DNA of 64,000 nucleotides, taken from contig NZ_JAMJXC010000002.1 in assembly GCF_023571765.1 (NCBI RefSeq), forward strand, positions 124,001-188,000, read 5' to 3'. Source of the DNA: Xanthobacter aminoxidans (GTDB lineage: Bacteria; Pseudomonadota; Alphaproteobacteria; Rhizobiales; Xanthobacteraceae). Under the pieces are notes generated by a model. The model had not been told where the DNA came from, ran no database searches, and worked only from the letters and a program-made list of their open reading frames with translations. This document shows, piece by piece, positions 46,840 through 56,908 of this stretch; within the stretch, counting starts at the first letter, position 1; every line of letters begins with the position of its first letter. A program made the position numbers and the translations under genes.

Positions 46840-49218
46840 ATGGCCGCCGCACCGCAGGGCAACGCAGACGCCATCGCCCGCCTCATCGCCGCCGAGATCA
46901 ATGCCCGCCCGGCGCAGGTGACGGCCGCCGTCTCCCTCATCGACGAAGGCGCCACCGTTCCCTTCATCGCCCGCTACCGCAAGGAGGTGACGGGCGGCCT
47001 CGACGACACCCAGCTGCGCACGCTGGAAGAGCGCCTCTCCTATCTGCGCGAGCTGGAAAGCCGCCGCGCCGCCGTGCTCTCCTCCATCGACGGGCAGGGC
47101 AAGCTCTCCGACGAGCTGCGCGGCAAGATCGAGGCAGCCACCACCAAGGCGGAGCTGGAAGACCTCTACCTCCCCTACAAGCCCAAGCGCCGCACCAAGG
47201 CGGAAATCGCCCGCGAAAAAGGCCTCGGCCCCCTTGCCGAGGCGATCCTGTCGGATCGCTCGGTCGCTCCCGCAACGCGCGCGGCCGCCTTCCTCAATGA
47301 GCAGGTAGCGGACATCAAGGCGGCGCTGGATGGCGCCCGCGACATTCTGGTCGAGACCTTCGCCGAGAATGCCGAGCTGGTGGGCCGCCTGCGCGGGCAC
47401 CTGAAAGCCAATGCCATGCTCAAGGCCAAGGTGGCCGAGGGCAAGGAGGAGGCGGGCGCCAAGTTCCGCGATTATTTCGACCATTCGGAAAAGTGGGCAA
47501 CCGCCCCCAGCCACCGCGTGCTCGCCATGCTGCGCGGGCGCAACGAGGAGATGCTGACCCTCGACCTCGTGGTGGACGAGGATGCCACCACCCCGGTGAA
47601 GCCCGCCGAGCGCATCGTGGCCGAGGCCTACGACATTCCTCTCGCCAACGGCGCACCGGCGGACGGCTTCCTGCTGGAGGTGGCGCGCTGGGCGTGGCGG
47701 GTGAAGCTCTCACTCCATCTCACCGTGGAGCTGATGGCCGAGATGCGCGAGCGCGCGGAGGAGGAGGCCATCCGCGTCTTCGCCCGCAACCTCAAGGATC
47801 TGCTGCTCGCCGCCCCGGCCGGTTCGCGCGCCACCATGGGGCTCGACCCCGGCATCCGCACCGGCGTGAAGGTGGCGGTGGTGGACGGCACCGGCAAGCT
47901 GATTGCCACCAGCACCGTCTATCCCTTCCAGCCGCGCAACGACGTGCAGGGCGCCATGGCGGAGCTGGCGCATCTCATCCGCCGCCACAATGTGGAGCTG
48001 ATCGCCATCGGCAACGGCACGGCGAGCCGCGAGACGGACAAGCTCGCCGCCGACCTCATCGCCGCCTTGCCGCCGGACGCTTCGGGGAAGAAGCCCATCA
48101 AGGTGGTGGTGAGCGAGGCCGGCGCCTCGGTCTATTCCGCCTCGGCCACCGCCGCCGCCGAGATGCCTGATATCGACGTGTCGATCCGCGGTGCCGTCTC
48201 CATCGCCCGTCGCCTGCAGGACCCGCTGGCGGAGCTGGTGAAGATCGAGCCCAAGGCCATCGGCGTCGGCCAGTACCAGCACGACGTGGACCAGGCCCGC
48301 CTCGCGAAAGCGCTCGATGCGGTGGTGGAGGACGCGGTGAACGCGGTGGGCGTGGACCTCAACACCGCCTCCGCCTCGCTGCTCGCCCGCGTGTCCGGCC
48401 TCGGCGCCTCGCTGGCGGAGGCCATCGTGGCCCATCGCAACTCCGTGGGCGCCTTCAAGACCCGCAAGGAACTCTTGAAGGTCGCCCGCCTCGGCCCGCG
48501 CACCTTCGAGCTGGCCGCCGGCTTCCTGCGCATCCCCGAGGGCGCCGAGCCGCTGGATGCCTCCGCCGTGCATCCGGAAGCCTATGAGGTGGCGAAGAAG
48601 ATCGTCGCCGCCTGCGGGCGCGACGTGCGCCAGATCATGGGCGATACGGCCGCGCTGAAGGCGCTGGACCCGCGCGCCTTCGTGGACGAGCGCTTCGGCC
48701 TGCCCACCGTGCGCGACATCCTCACCGAGCTGGAGAAGCCCGGCCGCGATCCCCGCCCGGCCTTCAAGACCGCCACCTTCGCCGAGGGCGTTCACGAGAT
48801 GAGCGACCTCAAGCCCGGCATGGTGCTGGAAGGCACGGTGACCAACGTCGCCGCCTTCGGCGCCTTCGTGGACATCGGCGTCCATCAGGACGGGCTGGTG
48901 CACGTTTCGGCACTCGCCGACCGCTTCGTGAAGGACCCGCACGAGGTGGTGAAGGCGGGCGATGTGGTGAAGGTGCGCGTGGTGGAGGTGGACGTGAAGC
49001 GCAAGCGCATCGCCCTCTCCATGCGCAAGGACGATGCCGGCGCGCGCCCCGCGGGCGGGCGGCCGGAGCAGCCGCGCAATGACGGGCGAGGCAACGATTT
49101 CCGCCGGCCCCAGCAAGGCAAGCCGGGGGACAAGGGTGGCGACAGGGGCGGCGACAGGGGCGCTCAGGGCGCCTTCGGCGCGGCGCTGGCCGATGCCATG
49201 CGGCGCAAGGGTCAGTAG
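46840..49218 (+). CDS. tex: Tex family RNA-binding transcription accessory protein
   Basis: 792 residues. Tex N-terminal helical domain ([27 protein letters not shown], about 36-62), YqgF-like domain ([24 protein letters not shown] near 330-355), helix-hairpin-helix region ([27 protein letters not shown] near 507-533) and an S1 domain ([31 protein letters not shown], about 662-692). A basic Gly-rich tail ends the protein. Tex binds nucleic acid and is implicated in transcription and stress tolerance. Confidence 0.95.
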   Translation: MAAAPQGNADAIARLIAAEINARPAQVTAAVSLIDEGATVPFIARYRKEVTGGLDDTQLRTLEERLSYLRELESRRAAVLSSIDGQGKLSDELRGKIEAATTKAELEDLYLPYKPKRRTKAEIAREKGLGPLAEAILSDRSVAPATRAAAFLNEQVADIKAALDGARDILVETFAENAELVGRLRGHLKANAMLKAKVAEGKEEAGAKFRDYFDHSEKWATAPSHRVLAMLRGRNEEMLTLDLVVDEDATTPVKPAERIVAEAYDIPLANGAPADGFLLEVARWAWRVKLSLHLTVELMAEMRERAEEEAIRVFARNLKDLLLAAPAGSRATMGLDPGIRTGVKVAVVDGTGKLIATSTVYPFQPRNDVQGAMAELAHLIRRHNVELIAIGNGTASRETDKLAADLIAALPPDASGKKPIKVVVSEAGASVYSASATAAAEMPDIDVSIRGAVSIARRLQDPLAELVKIEPKAIGVGQYQHDVDQARLAKALDAVVEDAVNAVGVDLNTASASLLARVSGLGASLAEAIVAHRNSVGAFKTRKELLKVARLGPRTFELAAGFLRIPEGAEPLDASAVHPEAYEVAKKIVAACGRDVRQIMGDTAALKALDPRAFVDERFGLPTVRDILTELEKPGRDPRPAFKTATFAEGVHEMSDLKPGMVLEGTVTNVAAFGAFVDIGVHQDGLVHVSALADRFVKDPHEVVKAGDVVKVRVVEVDVKRKRIALSMRKDDAGARPAGGRPEQPRNDGRGNDFRRPQQGKPGDKGGDRGGDRGAQGAFGAALADAMRRKGQ

Positions 49219-49226
49219 TCCCGAAC

Positions 49227-49253
49227 GAAAACGGCCGGGCTCAACGCCCGGCC
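49227..49253 (-). terminator. Hairpin between tex and the convergent small membrane protein gene
   Basis: Perfect 8-bp stem (49233-49240 with 49246-49253, GGCCGGGC/GCCCGGCC). On the minus strand it is followed by GTTTTCG. It may serve both converging genes. Confidence 0.65.
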
Positions 49254-49278
49254 GCATTCAAAAGCACAGACGGATGCG

Positions 49279-49578
49279 TCAGCGCCGGGCGTGGACCCGC
49301 GCGAGCTTCGGCACGAGGCGCGTCAGGCGGGCGCGGCGGCCGGAGGGCGGGCCGTCCTCGTCATCCATCAGCATGACGGCGAACCCCATCTGCACGCTGC
49401 CGAAGGTGATGCCCAGCGCCATGGTGAGCACCCCGAGGGCCAGAAGCCCATCCGGCGAGTGCGCGAACAGGCTGGCGAGATGCGCCACGTCGAAAGCGAC
49501 GAGAAGCGCCACGAACAGGGCTGCGACAGCGATGCCGATGGCGGCGTGGCGGAGAAGGAAGCGGACCAGGAACGGCAT
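49279..49578 (-). CDS. Small two-helix membrane protein
   Basis: 99 residues from the ATG at 49578, with GAGGAT upstream; a longer start at 49674 adds a non-conserved-looking leader. Two hydrophobic helices at about 11-32 and 47-72, then an acidic MDDEDG and a basic Arg-rich tail. The layout resembles small alphaproteobacterial membrane proteins of unknown role. It converges on tex. Confidence 0.65.
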   Translation of the reverse strand: MPFLVRFLLRHAAIGIAVAALFVALLVAFDVAHLASLFAHSPDGLLALGVLTMALGITFGSVQMGFAVMLMDDEDGPPSGRRARLTRLVPKLARVHARR

Positions 49579-49883
49579 GGCGGTATCCTCGGTGCGGGGC
49601 TGGGCGCTCTGGCTTTGCGTCAGCCCTGACGATACGTCAGAACCCTCGGCGCCGATCACCGCGCGGATCGCCATTCAGCCGCAGACCCTTTCACAAAAGC
49701 GTCTCACGCCGCTTCCGATACGACAAGCGCCCGCCCGTCGACACAAGGTCGCAGAGGCCGGCGGAACGGTTTGTCCCTGGACAAGGCGCCGTCCCTTCCC
49801 ATGTGACACACAGGCATGGACACCGGCCCCAACGGACGCTCAAGCCGGCGCTTCAGGCGCCCCGCGATCAGGGAGACAGGGAC
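49579..49883. other. Divergent intergenic region
   Basis: 305 bases between the small membrane protein gene and the host-attachment-type gene. It has a perfect palindrome TTGTCC-CT-GGACAA (49771-49784) about 100 bases before the rightward gene, a possible operator. I saw no gene and no clear promoter boxes. Confidence 0.5.
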
Positions 49884-50330
49884 ATGACGAAAGCCGACAA
49901 GATGAACCGCCTCGTGGTGGTGTGCGACGACGCCAAGGCCGTCCTGCTCGCCGATACGGGCATCCCCCCGGCGCCGCGCCTGTCGGTGATGGAGAGCTTC
50001 AGCGAACCCCATCCCGGCACCGCCGCCCTGGGCACGGACCGTCCCGGCCGGGTGCATGAATCCGCCACCGTCGCCCGCAGCGCGGTGGAGACCACCGACT
50101 TTCACGCCCAGGCGGAAGCCGCCTTCATCGCCCGCGTCGCCGGGCGGCTCGATGCGCTGGTGGCCGCGGGCGAGGCCCCGGCCCGCATCCTGCTCGTCGC
50201 CCCGCCCAAGGCGCTGGGCGTGCTGCGGGAGGCGCTGTCTCACCGCGTCAGGCCGCTGGTGGACGGCGAGATCGCCAAGGATCTGGTGAAGCTCCCGGTG
50301 GACGAGATCGCCGGCCACATCGCCACCTGA
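49884..50330 (+). CDS. Host attachment protein family (PF10116-like)
   Basis: 148 residues from the ATG at 49884 behind GGGAGACAGGG. The protein starts VVVCDDAKAVLLADTG and ends KDLVKLPVDEIAGHI, with ILLVAPPKALGVLREAL in between. This is the layout of the family first named for attachment to host cells in Agrobacterium; it is related to the ribosome-rescue eRF1 middle-domain fold. No signal peptide. The role in adhesion is by family name only and poorly supported biochemically. Confidence 0.8.
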   Translation: MTKADKMNRLVVVCDDAKAVLLADTGIPPAPRLSVMESFSEPHPGTAALGTDRPGRVHESATVARSAVETTDFHAQAEAAFIARVAGRLDALVAAGEAPARILLVAPPKALGVLREALSHRVRPLVDGEIAKDLVKLPVDEIAGHIAT

Positions 50331-50430
50331 GCACCTCTTACCGGGGCCCGCGAAACGATCCACCGGGGGTTGGCGTTCGGATAAGGAGAAGCCGCCGCCC
50401 GCATGGCCGGCGGTGAAAAGGTGCTTCCAC

Positions 50431-50937
50431 ATGTCCGTGACCTCCCCCCGCTCGCTTTCGCCCTGCGCCGTCTCCCGGCTGCGGCTCGCCGGTTGCCTCG
50501 TGCTGATGCTGGCGGTGGGCGCTGTCGGCGGGGCGGTGACCTCTCCGGCCATCCCCGCCTGGTATCAAGGTCTGGTGAAGCCGGGTTGGACGCCGCCCAA
50601 CGCCGCCTTCCCCATCGTCTGGACGCTGCTCTATCTGATGATGGCGGTGAGCCTCTGGCGGCTGTGGGACAAGGTGCCCCCCTCCTCCGCGCGCACCGTG
50701 GCCATCGGCCTGTTCCTGACGCAGCTGGCGCTCAATTTCATCTGGTCCCCGGTGTTCTTCGGCCTGCACGCGATCCACGCCGGCCTCGTCATCATCATCG
50801 GCCTCGTGGTGCTGCTGGCGCTGACGCTGCGCGCCACCTTCCCGCTGGACCGCACGGCCGGCTGGCTGCTGGTGCCCTATCTCGTCTGGGTGTGCTACGC
50901 CTCGACGCTCAATGCCGGCATCGCCGTGCTCAACTGA
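50431..50937 (+). CDS. tspO: TspO/MBR family tryptophan-rich sensory protein
   Basis: 168 residues from the ATG at 50431; a GTG at 50413 would add six residues. Five hydrophobic helices and family motifs IPAWYQGLVKPGWTPPNAAFPIVWTLLYLMMAVSLW, LTQLALNFIWSPVFFGLHAI and VPYLVWVCYASTLNAGIAVLN. TspO binds porphyrins and cholesterol-like ligands in the outer or inner membrane and affects tetrapyrrole-linked gene expression. Confidence 0.93.
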   Translation: MSVTSPRSLSPCAVSRLRLAGCLVLMLAVGAVGGAVTSPAIPAWYQGLVKPGWTPPNAAFPIVWTLLYLMMAVSLWRLWDKVPPSSARTVAIGLFLTQLALNFIWSPVFFGLHAIHAGLVIIIGLVVLLALTLRATFPLDRTAGWLLVPYLVWVCYASTLNAGIAVLN

Positions 50938-50956
50938 GCGCCGGGAGGAAACGAAG

Positions 50957-51151
50957 ATGGTGCACTGGTCGATCTATCTGTTCATCCCGCTGGCGCTGAT
51001 GCTGGTGGCCGGGGTGCTCTTCCTCGGCCTGTTCAACTTCGCCTCGGGCGGCTCGCCGCAGCGCTCGCAGAAGCTGATGCAGATGCGCGTGCTGTTCCAG
51101 TTCCTCGCCATCATCATCGTGATGGCCACCATCTTCGCCATGGGCCGCTGA
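50957..51151 (+). CDS. HIG1-domain twin-transmembrane small protein
   Basis: 64 residues from the ATG at 50957. Two helices (about 6-27 and 43-62) flank the loop GGSPQRSQKLMQMRVLFQ, the HIG1 motif seen in mitochondrial respiratory supercomplex factors. It lies 19 bases after tspO and 5 bases before the adenosyltransferase gene, an arrangement common in alphaproteobacteria. Function is unknown; a link to cytochrome oxidase is by analogy. Confidence 0.8.
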   Translation: MVHWSIYLFIPLALMLVAGVLFLGLFNFASGGSPQRSQKLMQMRVLFQFLAIIIVMATIFAMGR

Positions 51152-51156
51152 CGGCC

Positions 51157-51750
51157 ATGGTCAAGCTGAACAAGATCTACACCCGCACCGGCGACGACGG
51201 CACCACCGGCCTCGGCACCGGCAAGCGCGTGCCCAAGTACGATTTGCGTGTCGAGGCCTATGGCGCGGTGGACGAGACCAACGCCGCCCTCGGCATCGCG
51301 CGCCTCCATCTCTCCGGCGAGCCGTTGCTCGATGGCATTCTGGTGCGCGTCCAGAACGACCTGTTCGATCTCGGTGCCGACCTCTGCGTGCCCCCCGCCG
51401 CCAACGAGGAGCCGGGCGCGAGCCTGCGCATCGTCCCCGCGCAGGTGACGCGGCTGGAAGAGGATATCGACCTCCTCAACGCCGAGCTTTCTCCCCTTAC
51501 CTCCTTCGTGCTGCCGGCCGGCACCGCAGCATCCGCCCACCTCCATCTCGCCCGCACGGTGTGCCGCCGGGCCGAGCGCATCATGGTCGCATTGTCGCAC
51601 CAGGGCGAAGGCACGGTGGGAGAGGGCGCGGTGGGCGCGCCGGCGCTGCACTATGTGAACCGGCTCTCCGACCTGCTGTTCGTCGCCGGCCGCTATGCCA
51701 ACGCCCGCGGCGCGGCGGACGTGCTGTGGGTGCCGGGCAAGAGTCGCTGA
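51157..51750 (+). CDS. pduO: ATP:cob(I)alamin adenosyltransferase, PduO type
   Basis: 197 residues. TRTGDDGTTGLGTGKRV (about 7-23) is the ATP-binding signature; VEAYGAVDETNAALG and RAERIMVALSHQGEG...VNRLSDLLFVAGRYAN complete the trimeric PduO-type fold. It makes adenosylcobalamin from reduced cobalamin, the cofactor of methylmalonyl-CoA mutase and others. Five bases separate it from the HIG1 gene. Confidence 0.95.
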   Translation: MVKLNKIYTRTGDDGTTGLGTGKRVPKYDLRVEAYGAVDETNAALGIARLHLSGEPLLDGILVRVQNDLFDLGADLCVPPAANEEPGASLRIVPAQVTRLEEDIDLLNAELSPLTSFVLPAGTAASAHLHLARTVCRRAERIMVALSHQGEGTVGEGAVGAPALHYVNRLSDLLFVAGRYANARGAADVLWVPGKSR

Positions 51751-51975
51751 AGGAACCGCTGAAGGCGCCGGACCTGACGCCGGCTCCGTCGCCAAGGCGC
51801 GGCCCTCCGCGTCAGAGCGCGTCCCCGTTCCGCCGAAAAGGAAAAGCGCCCTAGGCTATTGAGCCAACGCATTTTCCTCACGCGGGGCGGTATCCACCCC
51901 GCGCGAAAATGCTCTAAGCTTGTCGGCACGGGACAGGACGGCCGCAGGCGGCGGACGGGTCCCCGGGACCGTCTG

Positions 51976-52707
51976 ATGTTCGTTCCGCTTGCCGACACCA
52001 ATCCCTTGGAGCATGTGCGACGCCCCTACGTCACCTGGGGGCTGGTGGCGCTGAACGTGTTCGTCTTCGTCGCGCTCCAGCATGGTGCGTTCGGGCCGGT
52101 GAGCGAGGCCGGCGTGCTCGGCTTCGGCGCCATTCCCGCCGTGGTCAGCGGCGTCGCCATCCTGCCCGAGGGGTACGAGCGGCTGCCGCCGGCCCTCACC
52201 CTCGTCAGCTACATGTTCCTGCACGGCGGATGGCTGCACCTCATCGGCAACATGGCCTTCCTCATGGTGTTCGCCGACAATGTGGAGGACGCCATGGGCC
52301 ATGCCCGCTTCCTCCTGTTCTACCTGCTATGCGGGGTCATCGCCGGGCTGGTCCATGTGGTGGCCGAGCCGGGGTCGGAGGCGCCGCTGGTCGGGGCGTC
52401 CGGGGCGGTGGCCGGGGTGATCGCGGCCTATCTGGTGCTGCACCCGAACATCCGCCTGTGGGCGCTGGTGCTGATGAAGATCCCGCTCCGGGTCCCGGCC
52501 TACTGGGCCATCGGCGCCTGGTTCGGCCTTCAGGTGTGGCAGATCCTGTCGAGCTCGGACCAGGAGACGGCGTGGTGGGCGCACGTGGGCGGCTTCCTCG
52601 CCGGAGCCGTTCTGGTGGCGCTGATGCGCCGGCCGGGCGTCGCCCTGTTCGATCGCGATCCCTCCGGCGTGCCGAGCGTCCGAACGCCGCGCCGGAGCGA
52701 GCGTTGA
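51976..52707 (+). CDS. Rhomboid family intramembrane serine protease
   Basis: 243 residues from the ATG at 51976. Six helices. The active site is S142 in VGASGAVAG and H203 in WWAHVGGFLAGAVL; the HLIGNMAFLMVFADNVED block (88-105) carries the conserved HxxxN oxyanion residues. It cuts transmembrane substrates within the inner membrane. It lies 225 bases after the adenosyltransferase gene and before etfBA, a known alphaproteobacterial neighbourhood. Substrates unknown. Confidence 0.93.
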   Translation: MFVPLADTNPLEHVRRPYVTWGLVALNVFVFVALQHGAFGPVSEAGVLGFGAIPAVVSGVAILPEGYERLPPALTLVSYMFLHGGWLHLIGNMAFLMVFADNVEDAMGHARFLLFYLLCGVIAGLVHVVAEPGSEAPLVGASGAVAGVIAAYLVLHPNIRLWALVLMKIPLRVPAYWAIGAWFGLQVWQILSSSDQETAWWAHVGGFLAGAVLVALMRRPGVALFDRDPSGVPSVRTPRRSER

Positions 52708-52839
52708 CACACTTTCTGGCCCCTCCTACGTTGCCCGCCCGCAAGAAATGCTGCAATGCAGGGATAAGAGCGGAAGTCACGTTTATCGGCGGATTTTACG
52801 ACCGCCGGTCGAGATTTCGGGAACGGGGAGCGCGTGTCG

Positions 52840-53589
52840 ATGAAGATCCTGGTGCCCGTTAAGCGGGTGGTGGATTACAACGTTAAGGTCCGGGTGAAGT
52901 CTGACGGGTCGGGCGTTGAGCTCGCCAACGTCAAGATGTCCATGAACCCGTTCGACGAGATCGCGGTGGAAGAGGCGCTGCGCCTCAAGGAAGCCGGCAA
53001 GGCGACCGAAGTGATTGCGGTGTCCATCGGACCGGCCCAGGCCTCCGAGACGCTGCGCACGGCGCTGGCCATGGGCGCCGACCGCGGCATCCTGGTGAAG
53101 ACCGATGGCGTGGTCGAGCCGCTCGCCGTCGCCAAGATCCTCAAGGGCGTGGTGGGCGAGGAAGCCCCCGGCCTCGTGATCCTCGGCAAGCAGGCCATCG
53201 ACGACGACTGCAACCAGACCGGTCAGATGCTGGCGGCGCTCCTGGGCTGGCCTCAGGCCACCTTCGCCTCCAAGGTCGTGGTGGAGGACGGCGGCGCGCT
53301 TGTCACCCGCGAGATCGATGGCGGCCTGCAGACCCTCAAGCTCAACGGCCCGGCCATCGTCACGACGGACCTGCGCCTCAACGAGCCGCGCTACGCCTCG
53401 CTCCCCAACATCATGAAGGCGAAGAAGAAGCCCATCGCCGAGAAGACGCCGGCCGATTACGGCGTCGACGTCGCCCCCCGGCTCGAGGTGCTGAAGACCG
53501 CCGAGCCGGCCGGCCGCAAGGCGGGCGTGAAGGTGGGCTCGGTGGCCGAGCTGGTGGCGAAGCTCAAGGATGAGGCGGGGGTGATCTGA
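52840..53589 (+). CDS. etfB: Electron transfer flavoprotein beta subunit
   Basis: 249 residues from the ATG at 52840; a GTG two codons earlier is less well spaced from [44 protein letters not shown] and [30 protein letters not shown] are ETF-beta landmarks; AMP binds here. ETF collects electrons from acyl-CoA dehydrogenases and passes them to ETF-ubiquinone oxidoreductase. The stop overlaps the etfA start by one base. Confidence 0.97.
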   Translation: MKILVPVKRVVDYNVKVRVKSDGSGVELANVKMSMNPFDEIAVEEALRLKEAGKATEVIAVSIGPAQASETLRTALAMGADRGILVKTDGVVEPLAVAKILKGVVGEEAPGLVILGKQAIDDDCNQTGQMLAALLGWPQATFASKVVVEDGGALVTREIDGGLQTLKLNGPAIVTTDLRLNEPRYASLPNIMKAKKKPIAEKTPADYGVDVAPRLEVLKTAEPAGRKAGVKVGSVAELVAKLKDEAGVI

Positions 53590-54533
53590 TGGCCGTTCTG
53601 CTCATTGCCGAACACGACAATTCGGCCCTCAACGGCGTCACCGCCAAGGCCCTCACCGCCGCCGCCGCCATGGGCTCGCCGGTGCATGTGCTGGTCGCCG
53701 GCCAGAACGCCAAGGCCGTGGCCGAGGCCGCCGCGAAGCTCTCGGGCGTCGAGAAGGTGCTGCTGGCCGACGACACGCTCTATGCGCACCGTCTCGCCGA
53801 GCCGCTGGCGGCGCTGCTCGTCTCGCTGGCCCCCGGCTACGACGCCATCGTCGGCCCCTCCACCGCCAGCGCCAAGAACGTGCTGCCCCGCGTCGCCGCG
53901 CTGCTGGACGTGATGCAGGTGTCGGACATCATCAAGGTGGTGGCGCCCGACACGTTCGAGCGGCCCATCTATGCCGGCAACGCCATCCAGACGGTGAAGT
54001 CCAACGACGCCAAGAAGGTGGTGACGGTGCGCACCGCCTCCTTCGCCGCCACGCCCGAGGGCGGCTCGGCCGCCATCGAGACCGTTGGCGCGGCGTCCGA
54101 CCCGGCGCTCTCCACCTTCGTGGAAGAGAGCATCGCCGCTTCCGACCGTCCCGAGCTGACCGCCGCGAAGATCATCGTGTCGGGTGGCCGCGCGGTGGGC
54201 TCGCGGGAGAAGTTCGCCGAGCTGATCGAGCCTCTGGCCGACGCGCTGGGCGCGGCGGTGGGCGCCTCGCGCGCCGCGGTGGATGCGGGCTATGCCCCGA
54301 ACGACTGGCAGGTGGGCCAGACCGGCAAGGTCGTCGCCCCCGAGCTCTACGTCGCCCTCGGCATCTCCGGCGCCATCCAGCATCTCGCCGGCATGAAGGA
54401 CTCCAAGGTCATCGTCGCCGTCAACAAGGACGAGGAAGCCCCCATCTTCCAGGTGGCGGACTACGGCCTCGTCGGCGATATCAACACCGTCATCCCTGAA
54501 CTCAAGGCGGAAATCGCCAAGGTTAAGGGATAG
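53589..54533 (+). CDS. etfA: Electron transfer flavoprotein alpha subunit
   Basis: 314 residues. The C-terminal FAD domain is clear: [100 protein letters not shown]. It carries the redox FAD of the heterodimer with EtfB. A hairpin terminator lies between it and the dehydrogenase gene. Confidence 0.97.
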   Translation: MAVLLIAEHDNSALNGVTAKALTAAAAMGSPVHVLVAGQNAKAVAEAAAKLSGVEKVLLADDTLYAHRLAEPLAALLVSLAPGYDAIVGPSTASAKNVLPRVAALLDVMQVSDIIKVVAPDTFERPIYAGNAIQTVKSNDAKKVVTVRTASFAATPEGGSAAIETVGAASDPALSTFVEESIAASDRPELTAAKIIVSGGRAVGSREKFAELIEPLADALGAAVGASRAAVDAGYAPNDWQVGQTGKVVAPELYVALGISGAIQHLAGMKDSKVIVAVNKDEEAPIFQVADYGLVGDINTVIPELKAEIAKVKG

Positions 54534-54544
54534 GATCACTCTGG

Positions 54545-54574
54545 CTGCGGCCGGACCACCACCGGCCGCAGTTT
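54545..54574 (+). terminator. Hairpin terminator after etfA
   Basis: Perfect 10-bp stem (54545-54554 CTGCGGCCGG with 54562-54571), 7-base loop, then TTT. The T run is short, so termination may be partial and feed the next gene. Confidence 0.65.
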
Positions 54575-54622
54575 CGGGGAGGCCCGCCCCGGTCACCGGC
54601 AACAAGGCGAAACGAGAGAATC

Positions 54623-55504
54623 ATGCCGCTCGAGATCAAGAAGGTCGGGGTCATCGGCGCAGGCCAGATGGGCAACGGCATCGCGCACGTGTGCGCGCTC
54701 GCCGGCTACGACGTGGCGCTGAACGACGCGGACCCCGACCGCATCCGCTCCGGCCTCGCCACCATCAATGGCAACATGGCCAAGCAGGTGGCCAAGGGCA
54801 CCGTGTCCGAGACCGACCGGCAGGAAGCCCTCGCCCGCATCGTCGCCGCGGACAAGACCGAGGATCTCGCCGACTGCGACCTCGTGATCGAATCGGCCAC
54901 CGAGCGGGAAGAGGTGAAGCGCAAGATCTTCTCCGGGCTCTGCCAGGTGGTGAAGCCGGAAACGCTGCTCGCCTCCAATACCTCCTCCATCTCCATCACC
55001 CGCCTCGCCGCCGCCACCGACCGGCCGGAGCGCTTCATCGGCATTCACTTCATGAATCCGGTGCCGCTGATGGAGCTGGTCGAGCTGGTGCGCGGCATCG
55101 CCACCGACGACGAGACCTTCGAGGCCTCCAAGACCTTCGTCACCCGTCTGCACAAGACCTATGCGGTGGCCGAGGACTTCCCGGCCTTCATCGTCAACCG
55201 CATCCTCCTGCCGATGATCAACGAGGCCATCTACACCCTCTATGAGGGCGTGGGCTCGGTGGATTCCATCGATCGCGCCATGAAACTTGGCGCCAACCAT
55301 CCCATGGGTCCGCTGCAGCTCGCCGACTTCATCGGCCTCGATACCTGCCTCGCGGTGATGCAGGTGCTGCACGAGGGGCTCGCCGATTCCAAATATCGGC
55401 CCTGCCCACTGCTGGTGAAGTATGTCGAGGCCGGCTGGCTCGGCCGCAAGACGCAGCGCGGCTTCTACGACTATCGCGGCGAGAAGCCCGTCCCCACCCG
55501 CTGA
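54623..55504 (+). CDS. hbdA: 3-hydroxybutyryl-CoA dehydrogenase
   Basis: 293 residues, the usual length of the single-function enzyme. NAD site VGVIGAGQMGNGIAHVCALAGYDVALND (about 8-35), catalytic His in RFIGIHFMNPVPLMELVE, and EDFPAFIVNRILLPMINEAIYTLYEGVGSVDSIDRAMKLGANHPMGPLQLADFIGLD. It interconverts acetoacetyl-CoA and 3-hydroxybutyryl-CoA. Its place after etfBA is standard and links it to fatty-acid or polyhydroxybutyrate metabolism. Confidence 0.95.
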   Translation: MPLEIKKVGVIGAGQMGNGIAHVCALAGYDVALNDADPDRIRSGLATINGNMAKQVAKGTVSETDRQEALARIVAADKTEDLADCDLVIESATEREEVKRKIFSGLCQVVKPETLLASNTSSISITRLAAATDRPERFIGIHFMNPVPLMELVELVRGIATDDETFEASKTFVTRLHKTYAVAEDFPAFIVNRILLPMINEAIYTLYEGVGSVDSIDRAMKLGANHPMGPLQLADFIGLDTCLAVMQVLHEGLADSKYRPCPLLVKYVEAGWLGRKTQRGFYDYRGEKPVPTR

Positions 55505-55546
55505 GGCATCCGGCGGAGAGGTCGGGCACCCCGGCCTCCCCGCGGA

Positions 55547-56908
55547 TCAGCCCGGCCCGACGTCGCCGGGCTCCTGGTCATCGCCGGCTGCGGCGGCGGG
55601 CAGTTCCACCCGCTGCAAAAGACCGCCCCCGGGCCGGTTCGAGAGAATGAGCCGTCCGCCATGGCGGACGATGATCTCGTTGGCGATGGCGAGGCCGAGG
55701 CCCGCGCCGGGGATCTTCACCTGCCGCGCCGGATCGACCCGGAAGAACGGCTCGAACACCCGCCCCATCAGCGCCTCGGGAATGCCGGGGCCATCATCCT
55801 CAATCACCAGCACCACCCGCGCCGCATCCGCGCTGACCGCGAGCCGCGCGCCGCCGCCGTGGGTCGCGGCATTGACCGCGAGGTTGCGCACCGCCCGCTT
55901 GAGCGAGAGCGGCCGCCCCGCGACGCACGCCGGGGACGCGGCGAGGAGAACGACGGCGAGCCCGATCTCCTTCAGTTCCATCGCCACGTCGGCGGCAAGA
56001 CGGTCCATCCGCACCGTCTCCAGCGTGCCCCCCTCCACCTCCTCGCGCACGAGGCGGATGGCGCTGTCGGCGATGCGGTCCAGCTCCGCGAGGTCGGAGA
56101 GCCACTGGGCGCGCTCCTCCTCGTCCGGGATGAATTCCGCGCGCAGGCGCATGCGGGTGAGCGGCGTGCGCAGGTCATGGGCCGCGCCGGCGACGATGCG
56201 CATGCGGCTGTCCATGGAGGCCTTCAGCCGCGCCGAGAGCCGGTTGATGGCGACCGCCGCCGCGCGCACTTCGGTCGGCCCCCGTTCGGGCAGCACGGGC
56301 GGCTCGCCGTCGGGACCGATGCGGAGCGCCGCCTCCTCGATGAGCGAGAGCGGCTTGGTGAGCCGGCGCACCGCGAACACCGCCACCACTGTGACCCCGG
56401 CGACCATGAAGGCAAGCCACGCGGCAAAGCCGAACGTGCCGCCCGGAGGGCCGGGCGGCGGCAGCGGCTGACGGCGGCCATCCACCACCAGCCAGCGCCC
56501 GTCCGGCAGCGCCAGGGCGGTGACGCCCGTCGGCCCGCCGGGGGGCGCGGAACCGGGCGCATCCGGCGCTCCGGAGGGCGGCGGGCGGCGCAACACCCGG
56601 ACGGGCAAGGTCGAGCCGAGCCTTGCCAGCGCCTCGCTCATGAGACGGGTCTCTTCCGGATCGATCTCACCCGCGGGCGGCACCGGGCGCAGCAGCGCCT
56701 CGCCGGATTGTGACCGGACCTCGGTGCCGCGCGGAACGGCCGCGGCCAGATCGGCCATGATGAGAAGGTCCGCCGCATGGGTGCCGTGGTCGCCGAACGG
56801 CGGCCAGAGCGGGCGCGCGACGAAGAAGGAGGCGCCATTGGCCAGCGCGATCACCACCAGCACCGCCACCACGAGGATGGCGGAGACCTGGGCGCGCAGG
56901 GTCCTCAC
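55547..56908 (-). CDS. Sensor histidine kinase (EnvZ-like)
   Basis: 453 residues starting with a GTG at 56908 that overlaps the regulator stop (GTGA). TM1 at about 8-31, a periplasmic domain of about 130 residues rich in Pro and Gly, TM2 159-180, HAMP (180-235), HisKA with H244 in VAGAAHDLRTPLTRMRLR, and HATPase (NLAVNAATHGGG, EDDGPGIP, GAGLGLAI). It belongs to the EnvZ/RstB branch. Partner: the OmpR-type regulator just upstream. The divergent gene at 57827 may be a target. Confidence 0.9.
   Translation of the reverse strand: MRTLRAQVSAILVVAVLVVIALANGASFFVARPLWPPFGDHGTHAADLLIMADLAAAVPRGTEVRSQSGEALLRPVPPAGEIDPEETRLMSEALARLGSTLPVRVLRRPPPSGAPDAPGSAPPGGPTGVTALALPDGRWLVVDGRRQPLPPPGPPGGTFGFAAWLAFMVAGVTVVAVFAVRRLTKPLSLIEEAALRIGPDGEPPVLPERGPTEVRAAAVAINRLSARLKASMDSRMRIVAGAAHDLRTPLTRMRLRAEFIPDEEERAQWLSDLAELDRIADSAIRLVREEVEGGTLETVRMDRLAADVAMELKEIGLAVVLLAASPACVAGRPLSLKRAVRNLAVNAATHGGGARLAVSADAARVVLVIEDDGPGIPEALMGRVFEPFFRVDPARQVKIPGAGLGLAIANEIIVRHGGRLILSNRPGGGLLQRVELPAAAAGDDQEPGDVGPG

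Noticed and set aside
52722-52745. TGGC...TTGC pair before etfB resembling a sigma-54 promoter
   Set aside because: The spacing between GG and GC is two bases too long for RpoN.
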